Made by a program: the position numbers and the translations under genes
Assembly: GCA_030490835.1 (NCBI GenBank)
Contig: CM059972.1
Coordinates: 40,837,452 to 40,901,451 of the forward strand
DNA: 64,000 nt
Source: Annona cherimola
Taxonomy: Eukaryota; Streptophyta; Magnoliopsida; Magnoliales; Annonaceae
Direction: 5' to 3'
Shown here: positions 47,679 to 57,865 of the stretch, piece after piece
Position numbering within the stretch: position 1 is the first letter of the stretch
Layout of the letters: every line of letters begins with the position of its first letter
Notes under the pieces: generated by a model
Database searches by the model: none
The model's input: the letters and a program-made list of their open reading frames with translations, nothing else
Told to the model about the DNA's origin: nothing

Positions 47679-49307
47679 ATGGCACCCAAATCTAGAATAC
47701 CCAAATTGGCCATATCTAAACCAACCCAAAGGCTAGTTCCCAGACCATCCGGCTCCCAAAATGAGGAGGAGATTCCCAGGAGACAACGGACTCCCTCCAA
47801 GCGTGCCCAGGAAGAACCGTCGACTTCTACCGGTCGTCGGGTCCGATTCCAAGCTGGGACTCCATCAATGTCTGCTCCTAGGGAAGAAGAACCCCAGACT
47901 TCCCATAGTACTGAAATAGGGGTCAGAAGAAGGGGAACTCCAACTGCAACGGGGCAGGTCTTGAAAATGCCAACCACTTTTTTCAAGACCGAGCTACAGC
48001 ACAGCAGATTTTACAAGAGTTTCTACGAACATAAGGTTTTCATACCCAAGATAATAGATTTCAAATTTTTAAGTGATTATGAGTTTGAAATCGAGGAGTT
48101 ACTAGATTTCCAAGGTTGGACGAGACTGTTAAAAGCCGATGACAGGGTATATCCTGATTTAACTCGCATTTTTTACTATCTGTGGGATCAAGAATACTTT
48201 ATCACCTTTGTTAAAGGAGTTGAGATGTTCTTGGGCACAATGGGGGCCCCAAGTCAGGATCAGGCTTTTATGAAGATCGGTAGAATCCTAGGAGTACCAT
48301 TTGAGGATGAATAGCTACCCGCCGGCCTATCTCTCACTCAAATGTACAACCAGCTCACTAGGAGCAAAAAATATCTCCCAGGGATCAAGTTTTTACATTA
48401 GATGGATTTATCCCCTAGGTTGAGGGTTCTTAGGTTGCGATTTTCGACTGTATATATCCCAAAGGCGGAGGTAGAAATCAAGTGAATCCACAAGAGCGCG
48501 GAAATTTTATAGAAAGTTGCAAATAGGGTCAAGGTCAGCCTTCCCCGACTCTTCCTAGAAGCCCTAGCCTCCAAGAAAGACAACCCACGAGGGGTGCTGC
48601 CTTATGGGACATGGATCACTAAGATCCTTGAGTTATACCAAGTGGATATTGATGGAGAGCCATTTGAAGTATTGAAGCCGATAAATGCAATAAACAAGGC
48701 TCTACTACAACGGATGAAAATTAACATGGATCAGTTCAGGGAAGAACGGATCAGAGAAAGAATGGGTGTACCGGCTCCAGAAGAAGCCATAGGAGCACAG
48801 GTTGAGGGGGAGTAGCCCCCGCCATCACTGGAACCTCAACCCGTTCCATCTCCACCACAAGACGCACCCGAGGAGCCTGCATCGCCGCAGTCGCATGGAT
48901 CGTGTTCACCACGAGGATCCGAGATCCCAGACCTAGCTCCACGGCCACCGTCTTGGGATAACTCAGTGAATGCGATTTGGGAACATCTTGAGCAGATCGA
49001 GGATCACCTGACTTCTCAGATCGCCAGGGTCCTCAATGCAGTGATGGACATGCACACTAGACAGGATCGTATGGATCGAGAACTCCAGACTATTCGGTAT
49101 CACTTGGCATCTGGGAGTGGCAGGGTTCGCCAAATACCCGACTTGGATCCGTTTGACACAGGGTCAGTGCGCCGAGATCCGACGCCTAACCCCGTCTCTT
49201 CCATCTATTCATCAGCCCACATTCGACCTATCCGACCGACTCCTTATCCAATCTCAGCTTTTCAATTTACCAAATCTCTACAAGTCGACCCCTATTTGAT
49301 CAATTGA
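47679..49307 (+). pseudogene. Extra ORF after pol (env position) of a SIRE-type element
   Basis: One reading frame of 543 codons runs from ATG 47679 to TGA 49305-49307, with five in-frame stops (48312 TAG, 48399 TAG, 48483 TGA, 48510 TAG, 48813 TAG) and no frameshift. Residues 1-95 are basic and Ser/Pro-rich. About 105-345 resembles the 'putative plant transposon protein' domain (FYKSFYEHKV, LLDFQGWTRLL, DLTRIFYYL, GRILGVPFED, LTRSKKYLPG, LPYGTWITKIL). A Pro-rich stretch follows (about 380-425), then a predicted coiled coil (430-476, WEHLEQIEDHL onward). I see no signal peptide or membrane segment, so 'envelope' is positional only. The stop abuts a polypurine tract. Confidence 0.78.
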
Positions 49308-49320
49308 CAAAAAGGGGGAG
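49308..49320 (+). other. Internal polypurine tract
   Basis: AAAAAGGGGGAGA-type tract directly after the ORF stop codon. The same CAATTGAC-plus-tract sequence is present in the minus-strand element (33663-33680). Confidence 0.75.
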
Positions 49321-49710
49321 AATAGTAGAGTGAGTATAGTTTTTAGGAATTGAGTTTGGGTTGGGTAGTTTGTATATAAGTTTGAATTTGGTTTGCATTT
49401 GCTTTTTGAAACTTGTATATAACTTTTTGATTATATATGAAAAAGTTTGATTATGCTATGTTTACTTTGTTTATGTTCTGTTATGAAATTGAAATGGTTG
49501 TTTGAATGCTTATGTGCAATGTTTAACTTGTGATTTAAGAAATTATTGGAAATGAAATATGCAAATAATGAAAATGGAATATGTATGTCAATTTCATTAG
49601 GTTCAAAAGGCAAATGACCTATGATTATCCTAAAAATGTCAAAACAAAGATAAAATGGTATGTTTTAAAGATATTGAAAGGTATATACTCAAATCGGTTT
49701 TGTCAATCAT
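49321..49710 (+). other. 3' non-coding spacer of the plus-strand S element
   Basis: AT-rich spacer between the two polypurine tracts. It is related to the corresponding 33466-33660 segment of the minus-strand element and contains no coding sequence. Confidence 0.6.
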
Positions 49711-49725
49711 TAAAAAGGGAGAGAT
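49711..49725 (+). other. Polypurine tract at the 3' LTR
   Basis: TAAAAAGGGAGAGAT immediately precedes TGTTGG of the LTR. This is the plus-strand primer site and shows the LTR is a 3' LTR, not a solo one. Confidence 0.85.
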
Positions 49726-51458
49726 TGTTGGAAATAAGTGTTGAAATCAAAGGCAAAATAAGCTAAGCCTGTGTTTTGATGATTAACAACTCAATTTGAG
49801 TAAGTTGTGGCTACTAATATGTTTGGTGAAATGTTTAAAGGATATAAAAATGAAGAAAATGAAGCATGACAGGTCAAGTCGATTCCCAAGTCGACTCAGG
49901 CATCGACTTAGGCCAAGTTGATCCCCAAGTCGACTCCAACATCGACTTCAAATATATTTTTTTTGTCCAGCACTAAAATTGGGGAGCAAGAGCTGCCGAA
50001 GTCGCACATGAAGTTGACTTCGTATGCGACTTGGGTGAAGTCGCAGACCAAGTCAACTCCAGCATCGACTTCAACTGACCAGCACAGATTTTGAAGAGTA
50101 AAGTCGCAGACCAAGTCGACTTGACTTACGACTTGAGTGAAGTTGAAGACCAAGTCGACTTAGACATTCAACTTGGAACAAATGAAGATCAAATCAAGTC
50201 CAAATCAAGCAGTTCTACATGAACAACTCAATTTGGATCAAGAAATATTCATTTGGACATTTTCATGAACTCCAAGATTCAAGCATTCAAGATTTCAAGA
50301 CATGGAGTTAAAGGATTTCAAGCTAGGATAAATATACTAAGTTCCAAGTAATGTAAATCAGTGGAAGAACAATCAACATGAGAAAAATCAAGCGACCAAA
50401 GACAGATCAAAAGAATTAAAGTTCACTTAGCAAGCTAAGGAAGTGAAGTCGCACCGAAGTCGACTCTAGCAGCGAATTGGGTCAAGTCCAAGTCCAAGTC
50501 GACCTGAAGAAGAGACTTGAAAATTACAGAAAATCAAAGTTGCACCCAAAGTCGACTCCACATGCGACTTGGGTCAAGTTCAAGACCAAGCCGACCTGAG
50601 GAGGAACTTGAGCAGCTTGCTTAAATCCGAAGTCGCACCCGAAGTTGACTCCAGTATGCGACTTGGGTGAAGTCGCACCCGAAGTCGACTCCACCTACGA
50701 TTGGGTCGCAACATTTAAAAAATTTGAACGTTGGCGCATTTAATACGTGCCAACCAACTCTCTAACGTTCAAATTTCTTCTTCCATTATATATATACACT
50801 CAAATGAACGTGGAACAAAACAAGAGACATAAGATAGAGTAGAAAAAGAAGAAAGAATAGATACTAAGGTCTATATTCCACTTTCTTCTACCTTTGAGTG
50901 ATCTATACACGTTTTAAAGGGAGAAAGAGCTTCAACTTGATGCATACTCCAATGCCGATTAAATCGTCACTTCTACGAGTTCTTTCTCGAGTTGTAACTT
51001 GCCTACACAAACTGTAAAGTGTAGATCCCTTTTTCTTTTGAATTTGTTATTTGGTTTTGATACTTGGTTTGATTTTTCTGTTTCAAACCAAGTGGTAGCA
51101 AAGTAGCGTTGTGACTGAAGTGGGACTCGTCACCTACTTGTGCTATGTGTTTTATATGCCCCCTAGAACTAGAATCTAGAAGAGAGCAGGGGCTCTAGTT
51201 GTATTTGTGGAATACATAGTGGAACCCAAGTCACAAGAGGTGTGAGCTTGGAAGAGTGGAGTAGGGAAGGTTGCCCGAACTACTATAAAATCTTGTCCAT
51301 TGATTTTTATTTCTGCTTTCATTATCTTATTGCTTTCCATTTGTTTCATTAAAGGGGACTAAACTAAACTGGGGAACATTTTCAGTTTAAGCTAAAAAAT
51401 TTAAATACCCAATTCACCCCTCCCCTCTTTGGTAATTTCCATAAACTCGGGACTAACA
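49726..51458 (+). mobile_element. 3' LTR of the plus-strand S element, 1733 bp
   Basis: It starts TGTTGGAAATAAG and ends GGGACTAACA, followed by GTTTT (51459-51463) as the right target-site copy. The partner 5' LTR lies outside the window. Module clusters lie at 49878-50170 and 50445-50705. The promoter palindrome is degenerate (GCGCATTTAATACGTGC) and ACCTACC is lost (ACCAACT). A TATATATA stretch lies near 50788. One CTAGAAC unit occurs near 51160. The flank on the right is a family L LTR. Confidence 0.93.
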
Positions 51459-52086
51459 GTTTTATGATAAATAATTATGTTTAAGAAAGAAAAAAAGAAA
51501 AAGTGAATTGATTTATGGAAAAAGATTTGTTTTTCTATGTCATGATATTTAAATATAAACGACGATTTGGACATAGTCCATATGTTTTGAAATGATATTC
51601 AAAAAATTTTCATTCCTTTATGATGAGAATATTTTGAAAAATGTTTACATGGATGTTGTTTAATAGGATTTAAGGATGACCAACCCAATAAGTTGATTTC
51701 ATAAAAAAAGTTTGATTTCAGGTTGCTAAAATGGCATGCAAAAGAATATGCAATCCCCTCTTTATGTAAAAATGGTAAGGTAGATATGTGGACAATAATT
51801 TGATTTTAGGATGGTTGAGAAGGGGATGACATAATTGCATAACTTTTGTGAGCGAAAGGCCTTGAAATGGAAACCAAGAAATTGCTAGGAAAAATACAGG
51901 GTTTATTATTTAAAATATAAAATTTTTGAAATGATTTTATCATAAGGGTTTTAAGATGTATTATTTCTCAAACATTTTAAATGTTTACTAAAATGTTTCT
52001 CAAAGAATTTAAGGAAGGTCATCCGAAAATTAGATTTCAAATGACAACTTGTTTAAAGTGGGTGCGCTCACTTTATAAGTTGACAA

Positions 52087-52250
52087 GAACTACGGTCTGT
52101 GATGTTCTTTTTCAAAATAATTTTTAACGATACAGACCTCGGTCTGCGATATTTTTCAAGTACGAATGCAGACTACGGTCTGTGATCCCGATTTAAAAGG
52201 ACACGGGCTGCGGTCTATAATACTTTAAACCATACGGACTGCGGTCTGTG
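52087..52250 (+). repeat. Five-copy CGGTCTGTGAT minisatellite
   Basis: ACTACGGTCTGTGAT and variants recur near 52091, 52136, 52170, 52207 and 52239, spaced 32-45 bp. Confidence 0.75.
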
Positions 52251-52685
52251 ATAAGAATGTATGGTACACCAATACAAGAAAGTCAGTTGTAGAGCACAGT
52301 CGGAGATGAACCGAGGCCCACTTTATATATGGCTAAGTCTCTAAGGGATGGTAGGAGGCCAGCGGCGCCCTCCCTAAGATGGGAGAAGGATGAAAGAACA
52401 GCCGCCTGGCTAGCGTGCTGTTAAGGATTCTCTTCCAAAAGGTAGAATGATCATTTTCTAAGTGTCACTTCTGAATGGGGAGAAATGCATTTGCACATGT
52501 TTTGCTTTTGAAAAGCCCAAATAATCGGATATAAAAGAATTTTTATGAAAAAATTATTAAAGGGATTTTTATGAATTGATTACCCTAAAAATAGGGTATT
52601 TTACACAAAAAGGTGTAAATAATAAGGATGAAAGGAAATATTTTCTATGCAAATACTTTTAAGAAAAGGATTATGTATTTATATG

Positions 52686-53230
52686 CCTTGTTTGCTATAA
52701 ACAAGGATTATGAAAAGGATTTATGTCAAACTTGGTTTTGGACATAATAATGTCCTTTGCCAAAAAGTTTATGAGAAAAGTGTTTTAGGACGTATGGATG
52801 TCCATTGCCAAAGAAAGTTATGTCAAAAATATTTTGGGACATCAAAAGTCCATTGGCTAAAGAAATTGATGATGAAAAATGTTTTTGGACATAGCAATGA
52901 TCCTTGCCGAAAAAGGTATATGTGAATGATGTTTTAGGAGATGAGAATCTCCTTCTTTGCCAAAGAGTTTATGAGAAAAATGTTTTGGACGTAAAACGTC
53001 CACTGGAAAAAGATGGTTTTATGTAAATGTCTTGGAACATTATAAATATTCCCACAAGACCAAAGAAATTTATTAAAGAAGGTAAAACATATATGTTTTG
53101 CCTTAACAAGCCCAAACGTAGCTTGTAAATGATTTTTAAGAATGAATATTTTATGAAAATGTTCAAGGTCTTAGAATTGTCCTCATGAACCAAGAATTTT
53201 ATGAAAATGTTTTAGGACATATAAATGTCC
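52686..53230 (+). repeat. Array of short hairpins with compensated stems
   Basis: Short inverted repeats recur about every 50 bp: CCTTGTTT/AAACAAGG (52686), GGACAT/ATGTCC (52740), GGACGT/ATGTCC (52788), GGAC/GTCC (52837), GGAGAT/ATCTCC (52937), GGACGT/ACGTCC (52987), GGAACATT/AATATTCC (53034), CAAGC/GCTTG (53107) and GGACAT/ATGTCC (53215). Loops are 3-9 bases. Between them are A/T-rich words such as GCCAAAGA and TTTATGA. Confidence 0.8.
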
Positions 53231-53818
53231 TCAAGTAAAAATGTGTTCAAGATATTTATGAAAAAGGTTTTCAAGAAAGTCTTGCCCTAATGATAAAATG
53301 CTTGCTTACTGAGTTTTCACCCATGTTTTGTTTTCACAAACCTTAGGCTGGTACCAGGAAACTCAGGAGGTTGCAAACCTAAGCAAGTGAAGGAAAGGTA
53401 CGTGATGGTAGCCATATGGGCTATAAGGAATGGGATAACATGATTAAAGTTCTAAGGTATGTTGACGTATATGCGTACTTATGTAAAGTTCTAAGTTCTA
53501 TGTGATTAAATGATTGAATGTTTATATGTATGGATGTAAAATATCAGAATTAAGTCAAGAAGACTTTTATTGTAGAAAAATATGTTGAGATGCTATGAAA
53601 TAAAATATGAAATTTATTACAAGTGTTTCGCCGCTTGTATGATGAATGATGTGGAATGAAAAGAGTTGAATGATGGTAGATAAAAATGAAAAAAAATTTG
53701 GACGAGATCCAATTAAGAACCCGCCGCATGATCAGGGCAACGATCCTGATTCACATTTACCAATCAATAAGATCTTGAGGTAAGGATGTGACGTCTCGGT
53801 TTGGGGCGCCACATATTT

Positions 53819-54144
53819 CTTCCTACTTCACATAAGGATGCTGACTTATTAATCAATCAAATAATGTTCAGTACCAAATCACATCACATTAAACAATTCA
53901 CAGTCAACAACCATATTTCAATGCCATCATGTAATTCTTGAATTTATCCATACAATAAAAGTGATAAGGCGGTGATCTAAAGAGCATGAATGTAATTCAT
54001 GTAATCCCGTAATGCTTAGTAGATAATAAGCATGCTGAGTAGCCAATACACATGAAATAATGGTACAATTGCTTACCAAATATATATAAAAGAAACAAAT
54101 CCTTGCTTGATTATAAAATAAGTCAGAACCATATTTGAAGGCAA
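53819..54144. other. Spacer left of the 158-bp array
   Basis: AT-rich; it contains AAGCATGCTGAGTAGCC near 54030, related to the array motif. No gene is recognised. Confidence 0.4.
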
Positions 54145-55870
54145 TTGCTAGCATAAAAGCGGTAAAGTGATTGAAAACCCTAGTCAGTCAACATGATATG
54201 CTGATTCAACATATAGCATGCTGAATATATCACATGAAGGAATGGTCTAGAGTTCCTTGACAAATTTGTGAGTAAACTAAACATGGTACTGGCTACATAG
54301 TAGTCACTACCATAAAAGCGGTAAAGTCATTGAAAACCTTGGTCACTCAACACGATATGCTGATTCAACATATAGCGTGCTGAATATATCACATGAATGA
54401 ATGGTTTAGAGCTCCTGGACAAATTTGTGAGTAAACTAAACATGGTACTGGTTACATAGCAGTCACTAGCATAAAAGCAGTAAAGTCATTAAAAACCTTT
54501 GTTACTTAATAATATATGCTAATTCAACATATAACATGTTGATACTCACATGAACGAATGGTTTAGAGTTCCTGGACAAATTTGTGAATAAACTAAATAT
54601 GGTACTGGCTACATAGCAATCACTAGCATAGAAAGCAGTAAAGTCATTGAAAACCTTTGTCACTTAACATGATATGCTGATTCAACATATAACATGCTGA
54701 TACTCACATGAATGAATAGTTTAGAGTTCATGAACAAATTTGTGAATAAACTAAACATGGTACTGGCTACATAGCAGCCACTAGCATAAAAGCGGTAAAG
54801 TCATTGAAAACCTTTGTCACTCAATACGATATGCTGATTCAACATATAACATGTGAATATATCACATGAAGGAATGGTTTAGAGTTCCTTGACAAATTTG
54901 TGAATAAACTAAACATGGACCTGACTACATAGTCGTCACTAGCATAAAAGCGGTAAAGTCATTGAAAATCTTGGTCACTCAATATGATATGCTGATTCAA
55001 CATATAGCTTGCTGAATATATCACATGAAGGAATGGTTTAGAGTTCCTGGACAAATTTGTGAATAAACTAAACATGGTACTGGCTAAATAGCAGTCACTA
55101 GCATAAAAGCTGTAAAGTCATTGGAAACCTTTACCACTCAATAAGATATGCTGATTCAACACATAGCATGCTGATATCACATGAAGGAATGGTTTAGAGT
55201 TTCTTGACAAATTTGTGAGTAAACTAAACATTGTACTGACTACATAGCAGTTAGTAGCATAAAAGCGATAAAGTCATTGAAAACCTTTGTCACTCAATAG
55301 GATGTTGATTCAACATATAACATGCTGATACTCACATGAACGAATGGTTTAGAGTTCCTGAACAAATTTGTGAAAAAACTAAACATGGTACTGGCTACAT
55401 CGCAGTCACTAGCATAAAAGCAGTAAAGTCATTGAAAACCTTTGTCAGTCAATACGATATGCTGATTCAACATATAGCGTGCTTAATATATCACAGAAGG
55501 AATAGTTTAGAGTTCCTTGACAAATTTTTGAATAATCTAAACATGGTACTGACTGCATAGCGGTCATTAGCATAAAAGTGGTAAAGTCATTGAAAACCTT
55601 TGTCACTCAACATGATATACTGATTCAACATATATCATGCTGATACTCACATGAACGAATGGTTTAAAGTTCCTTGACAAATTTGTGAATAAACTAAACA
55701 TGGTTTTGGGTACATAACAGTCACTAGCATAAAAGCGATAAAATCTTTGAAAACCTTTGTCACTCAACACGATATGCTGATTCAACAAATAGCATGATGA
55801 TATTCACATGAAGGAATGGTTTAGAGTTCCTTGACAAATTTGTAAAAAAACTAAAAATGGTACTAACTAC
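54145..55870. repeat. 158-bp tandem array, eleven units
   Basis: The word (A/G)CATAAAAGC(G/A)GTAAAG starts near 54151, 54311, 54470, 54627, 54785, 54943, 55102, 55258, 55413, 55571 and 55728, so the period is 155-160 bp. Each unit includes GATATGCTGATTCAACATATAGCATGCTGA-like sequence (in two pieces under 20 bases) and GGAATGGTTTAGAGTTCC, itself a near-palindrome. The AGCATGCT core links it to the MULE-flanking arrays at 11.4 and 17.8 kb. Open frames within units are chance. Confidence 0.92.
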
Positions 55871-55937
55871 ATTGAAATTTTAAAATTTTCATTCATGAGG
55901 TTATGATAGAAATTCAGCATGCTCATAATAGAACATA
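55871..55937. other. Edge of the array region before an L LTR
   Basis: It includes CAGCATGCTCATAATAG, a last trace of the array motif. ACATA (55933-55937) would be the left target-site copy of the following LTR. Confidence 0.4.
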
Positions 55938-56300
55938 TGTGATACCCAGACCTAAGTAGATGTATAAATATGACACATATGTTATTTAAATGAATTATGG
56001 ATGATTTATGACTTTTATGATTCAATGAATTTTGCAATTAGGGTTTGCAATTAAGAATGATGATTAAGATTAATCGCCAAAGTCCAATGTGAGTCAAGAT
56101 GACTAAAGGGGCTTAATGAGGACTAGAATATGCTAATGTGGCATGAATATTTATTTTAATTTTCTATGATTTAATTAATAGAGATTAAAATGGAAATTAT
56201 GGAATTATGTTGGAAATTATAGAAAATTCATAACTTGATGCCTATATGGCGAAATGAGATGAAATTTGAAAGGTAAACTCAAGATTTTGGGTTCAATCTT
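55938..56300 (+). mobile_element. First 363 bp of a forward family L LTR
   Basis: It starts TGTGATACCCAGACCTAAG and is cut at 56300 by another L LTR starting TGTGAAACCCC. The preserved AATTCATAACTTGATGCC near 56228 fits the family's 5' region. The rest should lie beyond the window. Confidence 0.8.
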
Positions 56301-57865
56301 TGTGAAACCCCAACCTAAGTAGGATTCAATATATGCATTGAACATTTATATGTGATTTATAAGTGAATTTATTGAATTATGAATGATTTTGTGATTTTGC
56401 TAAACTATGGTAATTAGGGCTAAGCATTAGCAATGATGATTCAAGTGATCATTATGAGCTGATATGGGACAATGGGATTAGAATAATTTTTTGGTGATTA
56501 AAATGCACCAATATATCATGAATAATCATTTTCCATTATTCAAAATGAATTATGAGCATTTGAATGATAATTGTCAAGTTTAGTGGAAAAACCTTAGAAA
56601 ATTCATAACTTGACGCCTATAAGGCGGATTAATATGAAAATTGAGATGGAAGCACATAATTTCATGATTAATCAAATGGGAAAGGTAGATTATGAAAATT
56701 TTGATGATAATTGATCATCACCGTCCAAAATTTAAAACGATCATAACTTGAGCTAGAAAAGTCGAATTGAGATGAAATTTGAAATGGACGGTTAAAATTA
56801 TGAAATCAAGGTTTTGGAAGGATTTGATCATGAAAATGATTAAGGGATTAATCTTTCACGAAATTATGATTAGAGATTTTGACTTTTCAAACTAAAAAGT
56901 AAATAGCATTTATGATGGAAATGAGTAAAATAATCTAATGCATAAAGACAAATTTGAGGTGTCAAGAGGGGGTAATTTGTAGGGTATTATGTAAATTACT
57001 AAAAATAAGAAAATTCCTGAAATTATCTCTTAATTAAATGCATAATTAAATGGTGCAAAAGGAGCATGGAATAGGTGGCAGTTATGGACGTCCAAGCAGC
57101 CCTATAGTTGCATTTTGTGAAATTTTTTATAATAAAAAAAATTCCCTAAAGTCAACTATGAGTTAATGAGGATAATTTTGCATTAAATTAAAGTGAAAAA
57201 TCAGATTTAACAGGTGCTGATCTGGACCGTTGAATGGGAAAAGCAGAAATGGACAGCAGCATATTCCTTGGGAGAGCTGACGGTTTATTAGTTCTATACA
57301 TATTTTATAATTTTTTTATTAAGATAAAATGACCCTAAATGACCTACACTACTAGGAAATTAAATGGGTGATTAAATAAAGCTAAAAAAATTAATTATGA
57401 TGAGATAAGCTGCTGCAAAAGAGGAACGTGTGCAGGCATCAGAAAAAGGAGCAGAAAATTTTGACCGTGCTAGTGGCCAAAATGTGATTTTTTGTATTTT
57501 TTAAAAATTGATAAATGCATAGATAATTAGCCTAGGTATTAGGGAATATAAATGTGCATTTAATAGCTGCAAAATTCGTTGAAAAAAAATTGAAAACAGC
57601 AGCTGATTGTGGACGTGATCTGGTGGACAGATTTGAGATGGTTTAATGCAATGGATAATTAGTGAATTTTTAAGGAAAAACTAATTTAAATGGCCCACAA
57701 GTTGCCATGTCAGCTAAGGAGATAGAATTGCATTGGAATTAGCATTGATGAGATGGCATGTGGGCCCATTTGCTTGAAATTTCCAGCTAATTGCATAAAA
57801 AGCAAAGGGACGTCCAAGTGGGTGGAGGATACTTAGAAAATTTCTGCAATTTGGAGCTCTCCTTT
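56301..57865 (+). mobile_element. First 1565 bp of a forward family L LTR
   Basis: It starts TGTGAAACCCCAACC, left flank ATCTT. It follows the same order of landmarks as 57866-59440, including GTTATGGACGTCCAA (57081), GGCCCACAAG (57694) and GGGACGTCCAAG (57808). It is cut at 57865 after CCTTT by the next L LTR. Confidence 0.85.

Larger units (their letters stand above)
51459..53813 (+). mobile_element. 3' part of a forward family L LTR hosting the S element
   Basis: It follows L landmarks: TTTAAGGATGACCAACCC near 51669, the GC-rich block 52310-52420, TTTTCACCCATGTTTTG near 53313, the CCGCATGATCAGGGCAACGATCC block (about 53722) and the end GGGGCGCCACA. TATTT (53814-53818) is the expected right target-site copy. 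Its 5' part is left of the S element, outside the window. It carries a short CGGTCTG repeat (52087-52250) and a hairpin array (52686-53230). The frame at 52710-52925 lies in the hairpin array and is not a gene. Confidence 0.85.

Noticed and set aside
47679..49307. Calling the extra ORF a viral envelope gene
   Set aside because: No signal peptide, cleavage site or membrane segment seen; only its position matches.
53819..55937. Centromeric satellite
   Set aside because: Only eleven units and no evidence of long arrays; kept as a tandem array of possible MULE origin.
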